Origin: Sphingopyxis terrae subsp. terrae NBRC 15098 | GTDB lineage: Bacteria > Pseudomonadota > Alphaproteobacteria > Sphingomonadales > Sphingomonadaceae | Length of the DNA: 64,000 bases | Reading direction: 5' to 3' | NCBI RefSeq assembly: GCF_001610975.1 | Contig: NZ_CP013342.1 | Location: 1,931,001-1,995,000 of the forward strand | Shown: one piece after another, positions 9,146 to 21,681 of the stretch | How the letters are laid out: every line of letters starts with the position of its first letter | Position numbering within the stretch: position 1 is the stretch's first letter | Notes under the pieces: generated by a model | Database searches by the model: none | Told to the model about the DNA's origin: nothing | Seen by the model: the letters and a program-made list of their open reading frames with translations, nothing else | Position numbers and translations under genes: made by a program

Positions 9146-9615
9146 TCGTCGAGCCGCGTCTGGGTGGTGAAGCCGCCCTCGGCGTCCCATTCGGCGGCGG
9201 TCTTGGCCGCGACCGTGACGCCGAAGGTCCAGATATGCCCCTCGGGATCCTTGGCGCGATAGGTGCGGTCGCCATAAAATTGCGTCTCGGGCTCGGCGAT
9301 GATCGCGGCGCCCGCCGCGCGCGCGGCTGCGCAATGTGCGTCGATATCCTCGCCGGGGGCGAGCTGGACATGGACGCTCTGGGTGTTCTTGCCGCCGATC
9401 GACTGCGGGCTCTTGTGATCGTCCGACCATTCATTGCCGATCATCACCACCGAGGCGCCATAGCCCATTTCGCTGTGCGCGAGATTGCCGTCGGCATCGA
9501 GCAGCACGAACAGCGGTTCGAACCCGAATGCCTCTTCCAGCCAGCGGAACGCCGCCTTGCTGTCGCGATAGCTGATCGCGCTCGATAGCCCCTTGGGGCG
9601 GTGCGCTTCGGTCAT
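9142..9615 (-). CDS. VOC (glyoxalase/bleomycin-resistance-like) family protein
   Basis: The 157-residue product has the paired beta-alpha-beta-beta-beta units of the vicinal oxygen chelate fold. It opens with SYRDSKAAFRWLEEAFGFEP and closes with the family signature YRAKDPEGHIWTFG. A PhnB-like or glyoxalase-like function is possible, but the substrate cannot be read from sequence. The ATG at 9615 (MTEAHRPKG) follows GGGAGAGAC, a good ribosome-binding site. First gene of the VOC-ArsR-SRPBCC operon, divergent from glutaminase across a 96-nt AT-rich promoter region. Confidence 0.85.
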   Translation of the reverse strand: MTEAHRPKGLSSAISYRDSKAAFRWLEEAFGFEPLFVLLDADGNLAHSEMGYGASVVMIGNEWSDDHKSPQSIGGKNTQSVHVQLAPGEDIDAHCAAARAAGAAIIAEPETQFYGDRTYRAKDPEGHIWTFGVTVAAKTAAEWDAEGGFTTQTRLDD

Positions 9616-9711
9616 GTCTCTCTCCCTGCGACTCATTATTTCCAGAATGGAGAATATTTATCAAAAAACGAAACTAAGTGCAATTCCGTCTGAAGTCGCT
9701 AGAAAAATGGC

Positions 9712-10638
9712 ATGCCCGATCTCGCCCGCTGCGTCGCCGAAGCCTATCAGACTGCGCTGCCGCACCGCGGCCAGGGCAAGGTCGCCGACTATATCCCCGC
9801 CCTCGCCGGGGTCGATCCCGACCGCTTCGGCTTTGCCCTCGCGCTCCCTGACGGAACGGTCCACACCGCGGGCGACGCCGACGAGGCTTTTTCGATCCAG
9901 TCGGTGTCGAAGGTGTTCACGCTCGCCCTTGCACTGCGCCGGGTCGGCAGCTCGCTATGGGACAGCGTCGGCCGCGAGCCGTCGGGCAGTGCCTTCAACT
10001 CGATCGTCCAGCTCGAAAGCGAGCAGGGAGTGCCGCGCAATCCCTTCATCAACGCCGGGGCGATCGCGACCACCGACCGGCTGATCGACGGTCGCTCGGC
10101 CGACGAGGCGGTCGATGAGATCGTCGCCTTCATGCGGGCCAGAGCGGGCGACGCAAGTGTGGTGATCGACACCGGCGTTGCGGGATCGGAAAATGACACC
10201 GGCGCGCGCAACCGCAGCCTGTCCTATTTCATGGACGCCTTCGGGACGCTGCGCCACCCGGTGGAGACGGTGCTGTCGGTCTATTTCCGCCAATGCGCGC
10301 TGTCGATGAGCTGTCGCCAGCTGGCGCAGGCCGGCCAGTTCCTGGCCTTCGAGGGCCGCGACCCGCGCACCGGCGAACAGCTTCTCGACCCGCACCGCGC
10401 GCGGCGCATCAACGCGATCATGATGCTGTGCGGCCATTACGACAATTCGGGCGAATTCGCCTTTCGCGTTGGCCTGCCCGGCAAGAGCGGGGTGGGCGGG
10501 GGCATCCTGTGCATCGCACCGGGGCAGGGATCGATCGCGGTCTGGTCGCCGGGCCTCAACGAAGCCGGAACATCGCTCGTCGGCGCGCTCGCGCTCGAAC
10601 ATTTCGCCTATGCGGCGGGTTGGTCGGTGTTCGATTAA
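9712..10638 (+). CDS. glsA: Glutaminase (serine-dependent beta-lactamase fold)
   Basis: The 308-residue product hydrolyses L-glutamine to glutamate and ammonia in the cytoplasm. The catalytic S-x-x-K is in [16 protein letters not shown]. Other glutaminase signatures are [26 protein letters not shown], and near the C-terminus [15 protein letters not shown]. Length is standard. The ATG at 9712 fits the family N-terminus. Its TAA stop overlaps the TAA stop of the convergent rlpA gene. Confidence 0.95.
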   Translation: MPDLARCVAEAYQTALPHRGQGKVADYIPALAGVDPDRFGFALALPDGTVHTAGDADEAFSIQSVSKVFTLALALRRVGSSLWDSVGREPSGSAFNSIVQLESEQGVPRNPFINAGAIATTDRLIDGRSADEAVDEIVAFMRARAGDASVVIDTGVAGSENDTGARNRSLSYFMDAFGTLRHPVETVLSVYFRQCALSMSCRQLAQAGQFLAFEGRDPRTGEQLLDPHRARRINAIMMLCGHYDNSGEFAFRVGLPGKSGVGGGILCIAPGQGSIAVWSPGLNEAGTSLVGALALEHFAYAAGWSVFD

Positions 10639-11018
10639 TCCTGGTCGGCGACGAGCGTCAGGCTGACCTTGGCGGTGCCGCTGCGGTGCATGCCGATTTC
10701 CTTTGCCGCGGCCTGCGAAATATCGATGACGCGGCGGCCACCGAAGGGGCCGCGGTCGTTGACGCGGACGATCACGCTCTGGCCGTTGGACAGGTTGGTA
10801 ACGCGGACCTTGCTGCCGAAGGCGAGCGTGGGGTGCGCTGCGGTCATCTGATCGGGGTCGAAGCGCTCGCCGCTCGCGGTGCGATTGCCCGCGAGTTCGC
10901 GGCCGTAATAGCTTGCCGTGCCGTTGCCGATTTCGGTTTCGCCGCCGCCGAACTGATCCTGCGCCACCGCCGGCATCGCCAGCATCAACGCCAAACTCAT
11001 CGCCATCACGCGCCGCAT
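10635..11018 (-). CDS. rlpA: RlpA-like septal ring lytic transglycosylase family protein
   Basis: A short 127-residue RlpA protein: signal peptide ([20 protein letters not shown]), then a double-psi beta-barrel with [22 protein letters not shown], the conserved catalytic-region [17 protein letters not shown] and [15 protein letters not shown]. It lacks the C-terminal SPOR domain of E. coli RlpA, so it probably is not recruited through denuded septal glycan. Periplasmic peptidoglycan cleavage is expected from the family. It lies downstream of gyrB on the same strand behind a strong hairpin. Confidence 0.88.
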   Translation of the reverse strand: MRRVMAMSLALMLAMPAVAQDQFGGGETEIGNGTASYYGRELAGNRTASGERFDPDQMTAAHPTLAFGSKVRVTNLSNGQSVIVRVNDRGPFGGRRVIDISQAAAKEIGMHRSGTAKVSLTLVADQD

Positions 11019-11058
11019 GCGCAGCCTCCCCCGTTTCAGGTGGAGCGCTCAAAGCAGC

Positions 11059-11088
11059 GGCGCGGGCGGCTTGCAAGCTGCCCGCGCC
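11059..11088 (-). terminator. GC-rich hairpin downstream of gyrB
   Basis: GGCGCGGGC and GCCCGCGCC (9 bp) enclose an inner GCTTGCAAGC palindrome, 37 nt beyond the gyrB stop codon. The stem is very stable but no long U-tract follows. It also lies 40 nt upstream of rlpA, so it may instead sit in the rlpA leader. Confidence 0.5.
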
Positions 11089-11124
11089 GTGCCGGTTTGA
11101 TTCTGCGCCTAGTGGTTTGGTGCC

Positions 11125-13767
<2,643 letters not shown>

Positions 13768-13780
13768 CTAGTTTCGAAGG

Positions 13781-14227
13781 ATGAAAAGCCCTGTGACCCC
13801 CCGTTCGATCCTTGCCGCCATCGCGCTTGCCGCGCTGCCGCTCGCCGGCTGCTCGCAGCCCGCACCGCCCGCCGACAATGCCCCTGCGGTTGCCGGTCCG
13901 CCGCTCGCGACGCGCGCGGTCATGACCGGCACCGAAGGCCCGACGCTTCCCGCCTGCTCCAGCATCAGCCGCGTCAAGGATGGCGGCACCGACGTCTATT
14001 GGGCGCCGGGCGAAACGCGCGCCGTGAAGGCGAGGCTGCCCGGCGCGATGAAGGTGTCGGTGTGCGAAGCTACCGATGACGACGCCTGGTTCGGCATCGT
14101 CTTCGCGGCCCCCGGCACCGACGAGGATATGTGCGGCGTCGGCCGCTCGGTCAGCAGCGCGCGCGAATATCAGGGACCGTGCCGCTGGGGCTGGATCCGC
14201 GGCGGAACGGTGCGGCTCGGCGCCTAG
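13781..14227 (+). CDS. Small secreted lipoprotein of unknown function
   Basis: Not recognised. The 148-residue product has a signal peptide and a lipobox (LPLAGC), then a Pro/Ala-rich linker and a compact C-terminal domain. Four further cysteines lie in PACSSIS, VSVCEAT, DMCGVG and GPCRWGW, so two disulfides are likely. It is probably an outer-membrane lipoprotein facing the periplasm. Divergent from gyrB by 106 nt and convergent with the next gene, with a 9-nt gap. Confidence 0.72.
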   Translation: MKSPVTPRSILAAIALAALPLAGCSQPAPPADNAPAVAGPPLATRAVMTGTEGPTLPACSSISRVKDGGTDVYWAPGETRAVKARLPGAMKVSVCEATDDDAWFGIVFAAPGTDEDMCGVGRSVSSAREYQGPCRWGWIRGGTVRLGA

Positions 14228-14236
14228 CGCGGCTGC

Positions 14237-14746
14237 CTAACGGCAATCCTCGATCGCGCGGCCGATTTCGGACTGGACGGGCAGCGTCAGCGCCCGGCCG
14301 TTCGCGGCTTCGAGCGCGAAGCGGCCGCGACTGAAGGCGATGCGGTCGAGCCGGATATCGCGGCTCGGTACGATCGCCGTACCGCCGTCGAAACGCACCT
14401 GGTCGGTGGCCGCGCTGGTGCGCAGTGCGACGGTGCCGTCGAGCGCGGCAGTCAGCCGGATAGCGCCGCCGCTGCACGCCATGGTCAACAGCGGCGCCGC
14501 GCCAGCGGACGGTGCGAAGATCGCGCTGCGGCTGCCGGCATCATAGCGCCAAGCGCCGCGATCGAGCGCGCGGTCGTCCCACCCTTGCGTCGGCGCGGGG
14601 GCCGGCGGCGGCGGTGTTGCGGCGGGCGGTTCCGGCGCGGGGGCGGGCGGTGGTGCCGCCGCTTTCGGAATCGCGGCGCAGCCGGCGAGCAGCAGCCCCG
14701 TCGCCGCCATGGCCGTCAGTCCCCCCGTCTTGCCGCGCAAAACCAT
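14237..14746 (-). CDS. Proline-rich lipoprotein of unknown function
   Basis: Not recognised. The product is about 169 residues: a signal peptide with lipobox (GLLLAGC), a Pro/Ala linker (PPPAPAPEPPAATPPPP) and a C-terminal beta-rich domain with one cysteine pair (TMACSGG, IEDCR). It is the last gene of the operon that starts with DUF4129, beginning 2 nt after the nitroreductase stop. The ATG at 14746 was chosen; an in-frame ATG at 14710 would shorten the signal peptide. Confidence 0.68.
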   Translation of the reverse strand: MVLRGKTGGLTAMAATGLLLAGCAAIPKAAAPPPAPAPEPPAATPPPPAPAPTQGWDDRALDRGAWRYDAGSRSAIFAPSAGAAPLLTMACSGGAIRLTAALDGTVALRTSAATDQVRFDGGTAIVPSRDIRLDRIAFSRGRFALEAANGRALTLPVQSEIGRAIEDCR

Positions 14747-14748
14747 CC

Positions 14749-15438
14749 TCAAAATCCCTGCCAATCGATCACCTCATCCAGTTCGGCGCGCGGAACCGGC
14801 CATTGATTCACCGGTGCGGCCGCATCGGCATGACCGATCGCCAGCCCAGTGAACAAGATCTGGTCGTCGCCCAGTTCCAGTTCGTGCCGGATCGTCGCGC
14901 CGTACATCGCCCAGCATTCCTGCGGACAGCTTGCAAGGCCATGTTCAACGAGCAACAGCATCACCGACTGGAGCCACATGCCCATGTCGGCCCATTGCGG
15001 GGGGCCCATGATGCGTGAACAATGAAGGAAAAGCATCACCGGTGCGCCGAAACCCCGGTAATTCTCCATGAACCGAGCAAGCCGGCCCGGTTTGTCCTCG
15101 CGCGGGATGCCGAGCGAGGCGTAGAGCGCCTCGCCGACGCCGAAGCGCCGGCTTTCCCACGGGTCGGTCAGTCCGCGCGGGTAGATGTCATATTCGGGTT
15201 GCTGGCCGTCGCGCCCCATCGCGATCCGCGCCGCCACCGCCGCCTTCACGCGCTCCCAGCGCTCACCTGTAACGACCGTCACCTGCCACGGCTGCAGATT
15301 GCCGCCCGATGGTGCGCGCTGCGCGTCGGCAAAAATCCGTGCCAGTACCGCCCGGTCGACCGGGCGGTCCGAAAAGGCGCGCACCGAACGGCGGCGGTGC
15401 AACGCTTCGGCAACGGACAGGGCATCATTCGCTGGCAT
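14749..15438 (-). CDS. Nitroreductase family FMN-dependent oxidoreductase
   Basis: The 229-residue product has the nitroreductase fold. The N-terminal RRRSVRAFSDRPVDRAVL and the FMN-binding segment APSGGNLQPWQVTVV are typical, and the C-terminal part holds GLASCPQECW and LFTGLAIGHADA. These cytoplasmic enzymes reduce nitro-aromatics or quinones with NAD(P)H; the natural substrate is unknown. Its start overlaps the RDD gene by 14 nt, so it is part of the MoxR operon. Confidence 0.92.
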   Translation of the reverse strand: MPANDALSVAEALHRRRSVRAFSDRPVDRAVLARIFADAQRAPSGGNLQPWQVTVVTGERWERVKAAVAARIAMGRDGQQPEYDIYPRGLTDPWESRRFGVGEALYASLGIPREDKPGRLARFMENYRGFGAPVMLFLHCSRIMGPPQWADMGMWLQSVMLLLVEHGLASCPQECWAMYGATIRHELELGDDQILFTGLAIGHADAAAPVNQWPVPRAELDEVIDWQGF

Positions 15439-16294
15439 ATTTATCCTCTCGGCGTTTTCCGAATAGCAAGCCGCGTTCGAGCCGGGCCTTGAGCTGCCGA
15501 TAATAGCTCGTCAGGAACACGTCATCCTCTTCGGCGACGGGGCGGCCGATTTTGCCGCGGATCGCGTCGGCGACATCGCGCATCGCGCGCGGATCGGCGC
15601 CGCGCAGCACGCGCTCCAGTTCCTGCAATTCATAGATGCCATAGACGGCGAGTTCGGCGTCGGTGAAGCGGATCGCGTCGACCCCGCCGCCATCGGCGGT
15701 GATGTCGCGGTCAAGCTTCGCGCGCTTCGCCATCACGACCCAGGTTCCGGCGATCAGGTCGCCCATCCGCATCCGGTCGCGGTTGAAAAGCAGGAACAGG
15801 CTGAGTGTCAGCGACCAGGCGACCCCCGCGAGCGCGGTCCAGCCCGATACCATATCCTCCGCCGCGCCGACGCCCATCATGGTGAGGGGGAGGAAGAGCT
15901 CAAGCTCGCGGATCAGGTTGCGCGCGACGACCGCATCGGCGGTGAGCCGGCCGCCGTCGCGCGCGACGACGCGGATGCCCATCAGCCGCTTGCCGGGCGT
16001 CGCCGCACGCGTGCCAAGTTCGAAGCCGATGAACCAGAAGGTGCGCAGAACAAAGGCGCCGAGCAGCCAGACCGTCACTGCGATCGACGAATTTGACGCG
16101 AGCCCGGCCCAGAGGATCAGCAGGGTGAACAGGATGAGCGTCAGGACGATAAGGATCAGGTCGATCAGCAGCGCGCCGAGCCGGAGCGCCGCGCTTGCAA
16201 TGTACAATTGCAGATCGACTCCTTCGGGCGTCACGAATTCGCGCAGCTTCTTTTCCTGCGCCGCGCGCATCCGCAGATTACCCGCCGCGCTCAA
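15425..16294 (-). CDS. RDD family membrane protein
   Basis: The 281-289-residue product carries an RDD domain: hydrophobic segments near residues 30-75 and 130-165 with FELGTRAATPGKRLMGIRVVARDG, and a soluble Arg-rich tail. RDD proteins are inner-membrane proteins of mostly unknown function; some act in transport. The start is either the TTG at 16294, sharing TTGA with the upstream stop, or the ATG at 16270 (MRAAQEKKL). Central to a MoxR-DUF58-SpoIIM-RDD cluster, an association known in many bacteria. Confidence 0.87.
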   Translation of the reverse strand: MSAAGNLRMRAAQEKKLREFVTPEGVDLQLYIASAALRLGALLIDLILIVLTLILFTLLILWAGLASNSSIAVTVWLLGAFVLRTFWFIGFELGTRAATPGKRLMGIRVVARDGGRLTADAVVARNLIRELELFLPLTMMGVGAAEDMVSGWTALAGVAWSLTLSLFLLFNRDRMRMGDLIAGTWVVMAKRAKLDRDITADGGGVDAIRFTDAELAVYGIYELQELERVLRGADPRAMRDVADAIRGKIGRPVAEEDDVFLTSYYRQLKARLERGLLFGKRREDKYASE

Positions 16295-17316
16295 GCGACA
16301 TTCTCGCGGCGCGGGATGTAGAAATAGGCGAGCCAGAAGGCGAGCATCAGCGATCCGATCGCGTAGCGCATCACGGTATCGGTGATGAGCTGGCGCCCGA
16401 ACCCTTCGAGGAGGCCGGCGGCGAGCAGCATCAGGATGACGCCGACCATCACCTTGCCTGCGGTGCGGCCTGCCTCGGCGGCGGCCTGAAGGCGCGAGCG
16501 GGCGCCGGGAAAGACGACCGCGCTGCCAATCCGCAGCCCCGCCGCTCCGGACAGGGCTGCGGCGAACAATTCGGTCGTGCCGTGGATGAACAGCCAGCCG
16601 CCGAAATCGACGCCCAGCCCCTTGGCGGAAAAGACCGCGAGCATCGCGCCCAGCCCGATCCCCTGATAATATTCCAGCATCATCGTCGGAACACCGAAGG
16701 CAAAGCCGAGCGCAAAGGACATGATCGAAACGCGGCTGTTGTGGGTAAACAGGAAGGTCGCAAAGACGTGCAGCGCGCCCTCATCCTTGCCCCCCGCCTT
16801 GCCGTGACCCAGCGTCGAGCGCAGAAACTCCACTGTCGCGCGCGGGTCGCGCCCGCCGGCCATCTCGTCGGGGACGAAATTATAATACCATTCGGGATTA
16901 TGCGCGACGAGCGACCAGCTTGTCAGCGCCCCGAGCGTGATGATCAGCGCGATGATCAACGTTTCCTTCCACACCGCGCGGACCGCCGCCGGCCAGTCGT
17001 AAAGGAAGAAGCGGCGCAGGCGGCTGAGCCGCGTTTCGCGGACGCCGTAAATCAGGAAATAGCCGCGCATCGCCAACCCTTCGAGGTGGTCGAGCAGGGC
17101 CTTGTCGAGCATCGTCGCGCGCGCGATCGATAACGACGACAGCGTCGCGCGATAGAGGATCGGGAGCTGCAGCAGTTCGTCGCTCGACAGCGCCTTGGCG
17201 CCGCGCGTCTCGAGACGGCCGAGCAGCGTGTCGAAGGCGATCCAGTCGGCCTCGCGCTCAGCGCGAAAACGACTGGTCGAGAAGCCGGGGGCGTCGCTCG
17301 CGCGCGCGGTTTCCAT
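16291..17316 (-). CDS. SpoIIM-like (stage II sporulation protein M family) membrane protein
   Basis: The 341-residue product has a soluble N-terminal third and five to six membrane helices after about residue 100, with FFLYDWPAAVRAVWKETL before the first helix. The signature of the SpoIIM/DUF95 family is seen in FATFLFTHNSRVSIMSFALG and FIHGTTELFAAALSGAAGLRIG. In non-sporulating proteobacteria the family is linked to MoxR ATPase clusters rather than to sporulation. The ATG at 17316 overlaps the DUF58 stop (TGATG). Confidence 0.9.
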   Translation of the reverse strand: METARASDAPGFSTSRFRAEREADWIAFDTLLGRLETRGAKALSSDELLQLPILYRATLSSLSIARATMLDKALLDHLEGLAMRGYFLIYGVRETRLSRLRRFFLYDWPAAVRAVWKETLIIALIITLGALTSWSLVAHNPEWYYNFVPDEMAGGRDPRATVEFLRSTLGHGKAGGKDEGALHVFATFLFTHNSRVSIMSFALGFAFGVPTMMLEYYQGIGLGAMLAVFSAKGLGVDFGGWLFIHGTTELFAAALSGAAGLRIGSAVVFPGARSRLQAAAEAGRTAGKVMVGVILMLLAAGLLEGFGRQLITDTVMRYAIGSLMLAFWLAYFYIPRRENVA

Positions 17317-18634
17317 CACAGGCTCCCCTGCCGCTTGATGCCCAGATAGGCTTCGACGACATGTGCGCCCATCGCATCGGCGGGGACTTCGATGACGTCG
17401 GCGCCCAGCCGCTGGAGCCGCGCGATAACCAGCTGACGATCGCGCAGCATCGCCGCGGCGACATTGGCGCGCGTGACGTCCGATCCGCTTTCGGGACGGC
17501 GGCGTTCCTCGTCCTCCAATTCCTCGTCCTTGATGACGACGAACAGCAGTCGGTGCTTCTTGACCAGCCGGCCCGCCGCACGGATCATCAGGTCGGCGCT
17601 CGTCGCATCGGTGAATTCAGTGAACAGGATAATCAGCGACCGGCGGTTGAGTTCGGCGCCGAGAGTCGACAGCGCGAGGGTGAAATTGCTCTCGACCGGC
17701 GCATAATCGATGCGGCTCGCCGCGCGTTGCAGCGCCGGAAAATCCTGCGTGTGCCCATAGGCGGGGGTCATGCCGATCGGCTTGGCGGCAAAGGAAAAGA
17801 GGCTGATCCGGTCGCCGAGCTTCAGCCCTGCATAGGCCAGCAGCAGCGCCGCGGATACCGCGCGATCGACGCGCGGCATCGCGCCGACGGGCTCGGCCAT
17901 CGTGCGACCGGCGTCGATCGCCAGCACGACGCGGTTGTCGCGCTCGACCCGATATTCCTTGGCAAGCAGCTTGACGTGCCGCGCCGATGCATTCCAGTCG
18001 ATCGCGCGCCGATCCATGCCCGGCTGATATTCGGCCAGCGCCTCATATTCATGGCCTTCGCCGCGCAGCTTCTGCTGGCGGAGCCCGAACCAGCTGTTGC
18101 GCTGGAACAGGCGGCGGCCTTCGTCAGTAACCAGGCGCATGTTGGGCACGACGCTGATCGCGCGGTCGATCGCGAAGCGACGCTGTTTCCAGACCAGGCC
18201 GAACGGTCCTGCCCAGCGCACCCAAAGCGCATCGACCGCCGCCTGTCCGCGTCGCGAGGCGGTGAGCGCTAGCCGATGGGCGAGCGCGGCATCTTCGCCT
18301 TCGCCCACCGTTTCGAAAGCCGCCGCGATGCGGCCACCGGGTGCCAGCCGGTCGTCGAGCGACAGCGCGAACTCGGCGCGGCGCGGAAGGGCTGGCGCGC
18401 GCGCCGCAAGCATCATTTCGAACGGCTCGCCGACCCCGATCTGCAGCGGGAACCGGGCGTCGAGCGCGAGCCTGCGCGGCGCCGCGCCGGTCAGCGTATC
18501 GAGGAGCAGCCCCAGGGCGACGAGCGCGATCCAGCCGAGCGCGAAGAGCCAAAGGTCCGGGCGCAGCAGGCCGAGCGCCAGCGCCACGGGGGCGCCGAGC
18601 AGCAGCAGATAGATCGCGCGCCGCGTCGGGTAGA

Positions 18635-18638
<4 letters not shown>
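17316..18638 (-). CDS. DUF58 domain-containing membrane-anchored protein
   Basis: A 440-residue protein from a GTG start at 18638 that overlaps the MoxR stop (GTGA). Two N-terminal membrane helices (LLLLGAPVALALGLL, LALGWIALVALGLLLD) are followed by a beta-rich part and the DUF58 core with EGHEYEALAEYQPGMDRRAIDWNASAR. A C-terminal von Willebrand A-like region includes VVLAIDAGRTMAEPV. DUF58 proteins are standard partners of MoxR ATPases and probably act as clients or VWA-type adaptors. Confidence 0.92.
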
Positions 18639-19589
<951 letters not shown>

Positions 19590-19600
<11 letters not shown>

Positions 19601-20825
19601 GCAATAATTCCTTCCTGATGTCGTGCAGCGCCTGCGCGGCTGCCAGAAATTCATGGGTGTTGCGCGCCAGCGGGAGACGGCGCGCGAGAGTGGCGAAAGA
19701 GGCGCTATCCGCCTTCAGATGGCGATCGATCCACGCGTCGGTTTCCTCGGCGCTCAGACCGCCGGGGGCGTGCAACCGGCGTGCGATCGCGCCGCGCTGG
19801 CTGCGCACATAGGCATCGGCACCATCGAGTTCGCGGCGCGCCTGCCGGATCAGATCGGCGCTGTTGGCGATCAGCGCCTGTTTGGAAATCGGAATCGCGC
19901 GCGCCGGACGCAGCGCGGGGCCGAAGCGCGCCCACGCCTGCCACAGCGCGAGCAGGCCGGCGGCGATCAGGCACAACGTGATCCCGATGAAGGGCGGGAC
20001 GAAGGCGAAGCGCAGCAGCGACCGACCGCCGCCGAAGCCGTTGAGCGTCAGGTCGAAGGCGAGCCCTGCCGCTTCCGCATCCTCGCCGACCGCGTCGATC
20101 AGCATGGCGGCGGCAAGCGCCTTGTCGCGCGACGCAAAGGCCAGATTGTTGAGGAGGTCGGGCTCGGCGAGAACATAGAATTCGCGGTTGGTCGTCCGCG
20201 CCAGCACCGCGCCGCCGTTCGCGCCGGGGATCAGCGTCTCGAGACTGGCGCCGCTGACCGTCTGGGCACCGGCCGGCAGCGGCACGGCAAAGCGGCGCCG
20301 TGCCACATCGGCGGTGACGCTCTGCGCCTTCGCCTGCGGCATCGCGATCTCGACCGTCCCGAAATAGCTTTGCGGCAGCAGGCGAGTGGGGGCGGGCAGC
20401 GGCACGCCGAAACCGACCCAGCCCGGCTTGTGACCCTCGCCGGTGCCCGGCATCGTCCGCCACTTGGGCAGGACGAGTAGAACCGGGCCATTGCCCTGCT
20501 TCGCCAGCATATCGGCGACATCTTCGGCATCGGTATCGGCGGCGGGCGTCAGGACGAGCAGGGGCTTGTCGTCGTCATAGGTTGCCGTCTCGACGCTGCG
20601 GCGCAGCTCGACATCGGCGCGGGCGCGCTCGGCGAGGTCGACGATGCCCGCGAAGCCGGGTGCCGCCTTCGACAGTGCGTGCCCGCCGCCGTCATTGCCG
20701 CTCGACAGCTGCGGACCAAGCGCAACCAGCGCCCACAGCGCGATGAAGGCGACGACCCCCACCGCGACCACTGCTGCGATCAGCCGCGGGTCGAAGGGGT
20801 TGTCGCGGTCGCTGCGCCCCGTCAT
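19590..20825 (-). CDS. DUF4350 domain-containing membrane protein
   Basis: The 411-residue product has an N-terminal helix (LIAAVVAVGVVAFIALWALVAL), a large extracytoplasmic alpha/beta domain with KPLLVLTP and GPVLLVLPKWRTMPG, a second helix near residue 275 (FIGITLCLIAAGLLALW) and a cytoplasmic helical tail. The DUF4350 domain is regularly found next to DUF4129, MoxR and DUF58 genes. The ATG at 20825 shares ATGA with the DUF4129 stop. Exact function unknown. Confidence 0.88.
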
Positions 20826-21517
20826 GCGCGCGCCCAATTCTTCGGTACCGTCAGCTCCGAATAGGCGCCGCGGCACGCGTCCCACGCCGCCGCGTCGATC
20901 GACCGTCCGCCGAACAGGCTGATTTCGACCGAGCGCGCGATGCGGCTGAATGCCTTGCGCGCGACCCCCGGCAAATCCTGCGCCTCCGCCAGCTCGCGCG
21001 ACGTCATCGCCGGCCGCACCAGCCCCGGCCGCCGCGCGCTGATATCCTCGACGCTGCGATAGAGCAGCAGATGAACCGCCTCGGCAAAGCGCCCCTCGGC
21101 GGCGAGCGCGTCGGCTTCGGCCAGCAGCGCGCGCGCCGCACCCGCTTCGACCGCGCCCGCCTCCTCCGCCTCGGCGCCCGCTCCGGTCTTGCGCAGGAAG
21201 GGTAACGCGTTGACCCAGCGCGCAAAGGCGGGGACCGTGAAATAGAGGATAAGCAGGACGAGCAAGATTGCGCCGCCCCACAGCATCGGCTTCAGCGCAG
21301 GCGCGCTCCATTCGAAGAATCGGCCGATCGCTTCGAACAGCGATTTCAGCCAGTCGGGAACCTCGGGCGGCGGCGGCGGCGCGGGAAAGGCCGTCTGGAT
21401 ATCGCCGCGGGCAACCGTCTGACCATAAGCCGGATCGACGAGTTCGGGATCGAGCAGCCAGCCCTGATCGGGTGCGGCGGCGGCGGCCGACGCCTGGGCG
21501 ATCCAGATCGACATCAT
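20822..21517 (-). CDS. DUF4129 domain-containing membrane protein
   Basis: A 231-residue protein that opens the MoxR operon. It has a periplasmic N-terminal part with a Pro-rich linker (FPAPPPPPEVPDWL), a membrane helix (MLWGGAILLVLLILYFTVP) and a C-terminal DUF4129 domain with ADALAAEGRFAEAVHLLLYRSVEDI and a final SELTVPKNW. DUF4129 is a helical domain resembling transglutaminase-linked tails. ATG at 21517, with a second ATG directly after it. Divergent from the E1 gene. Confidence 0.88.
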   Translation of the reverse strand: MMSIWIAQASAAAAAPDQGWLLDPELVDPAYGQTVARGDIQTAFPAPPPPPEVPDWLKSLFEAIGRFFEWSAPALKPMLWGGAILLVLLILYFTVPAFARWVNALPFLRKTGAGAEAEEAGAVEAGAARALLAEADALAAEGRFAEAVHLLLYRSVEDISARRPGLVRPAMTSRELAEAQDLPGVARKAFSRIARSVEISLFGGRSIDAAAWDACRGAYSELTVPKNWARA

Positions 21518-21681
21518 ATTGAAATTGTGGCCTCGCCCCGCTGCACCATCGCGCTGCGGTGGTAGCGCGAGGCGCAGCGCCGACGCAAGAGGATGCTTGC
21601 ACGCCCGCAGCCCGCGTTCTAGCTGCGCGAGGCGGCGGCAAATGGTTGCACGGGCAACCGGAACACCGGCAGGAGGACAGC

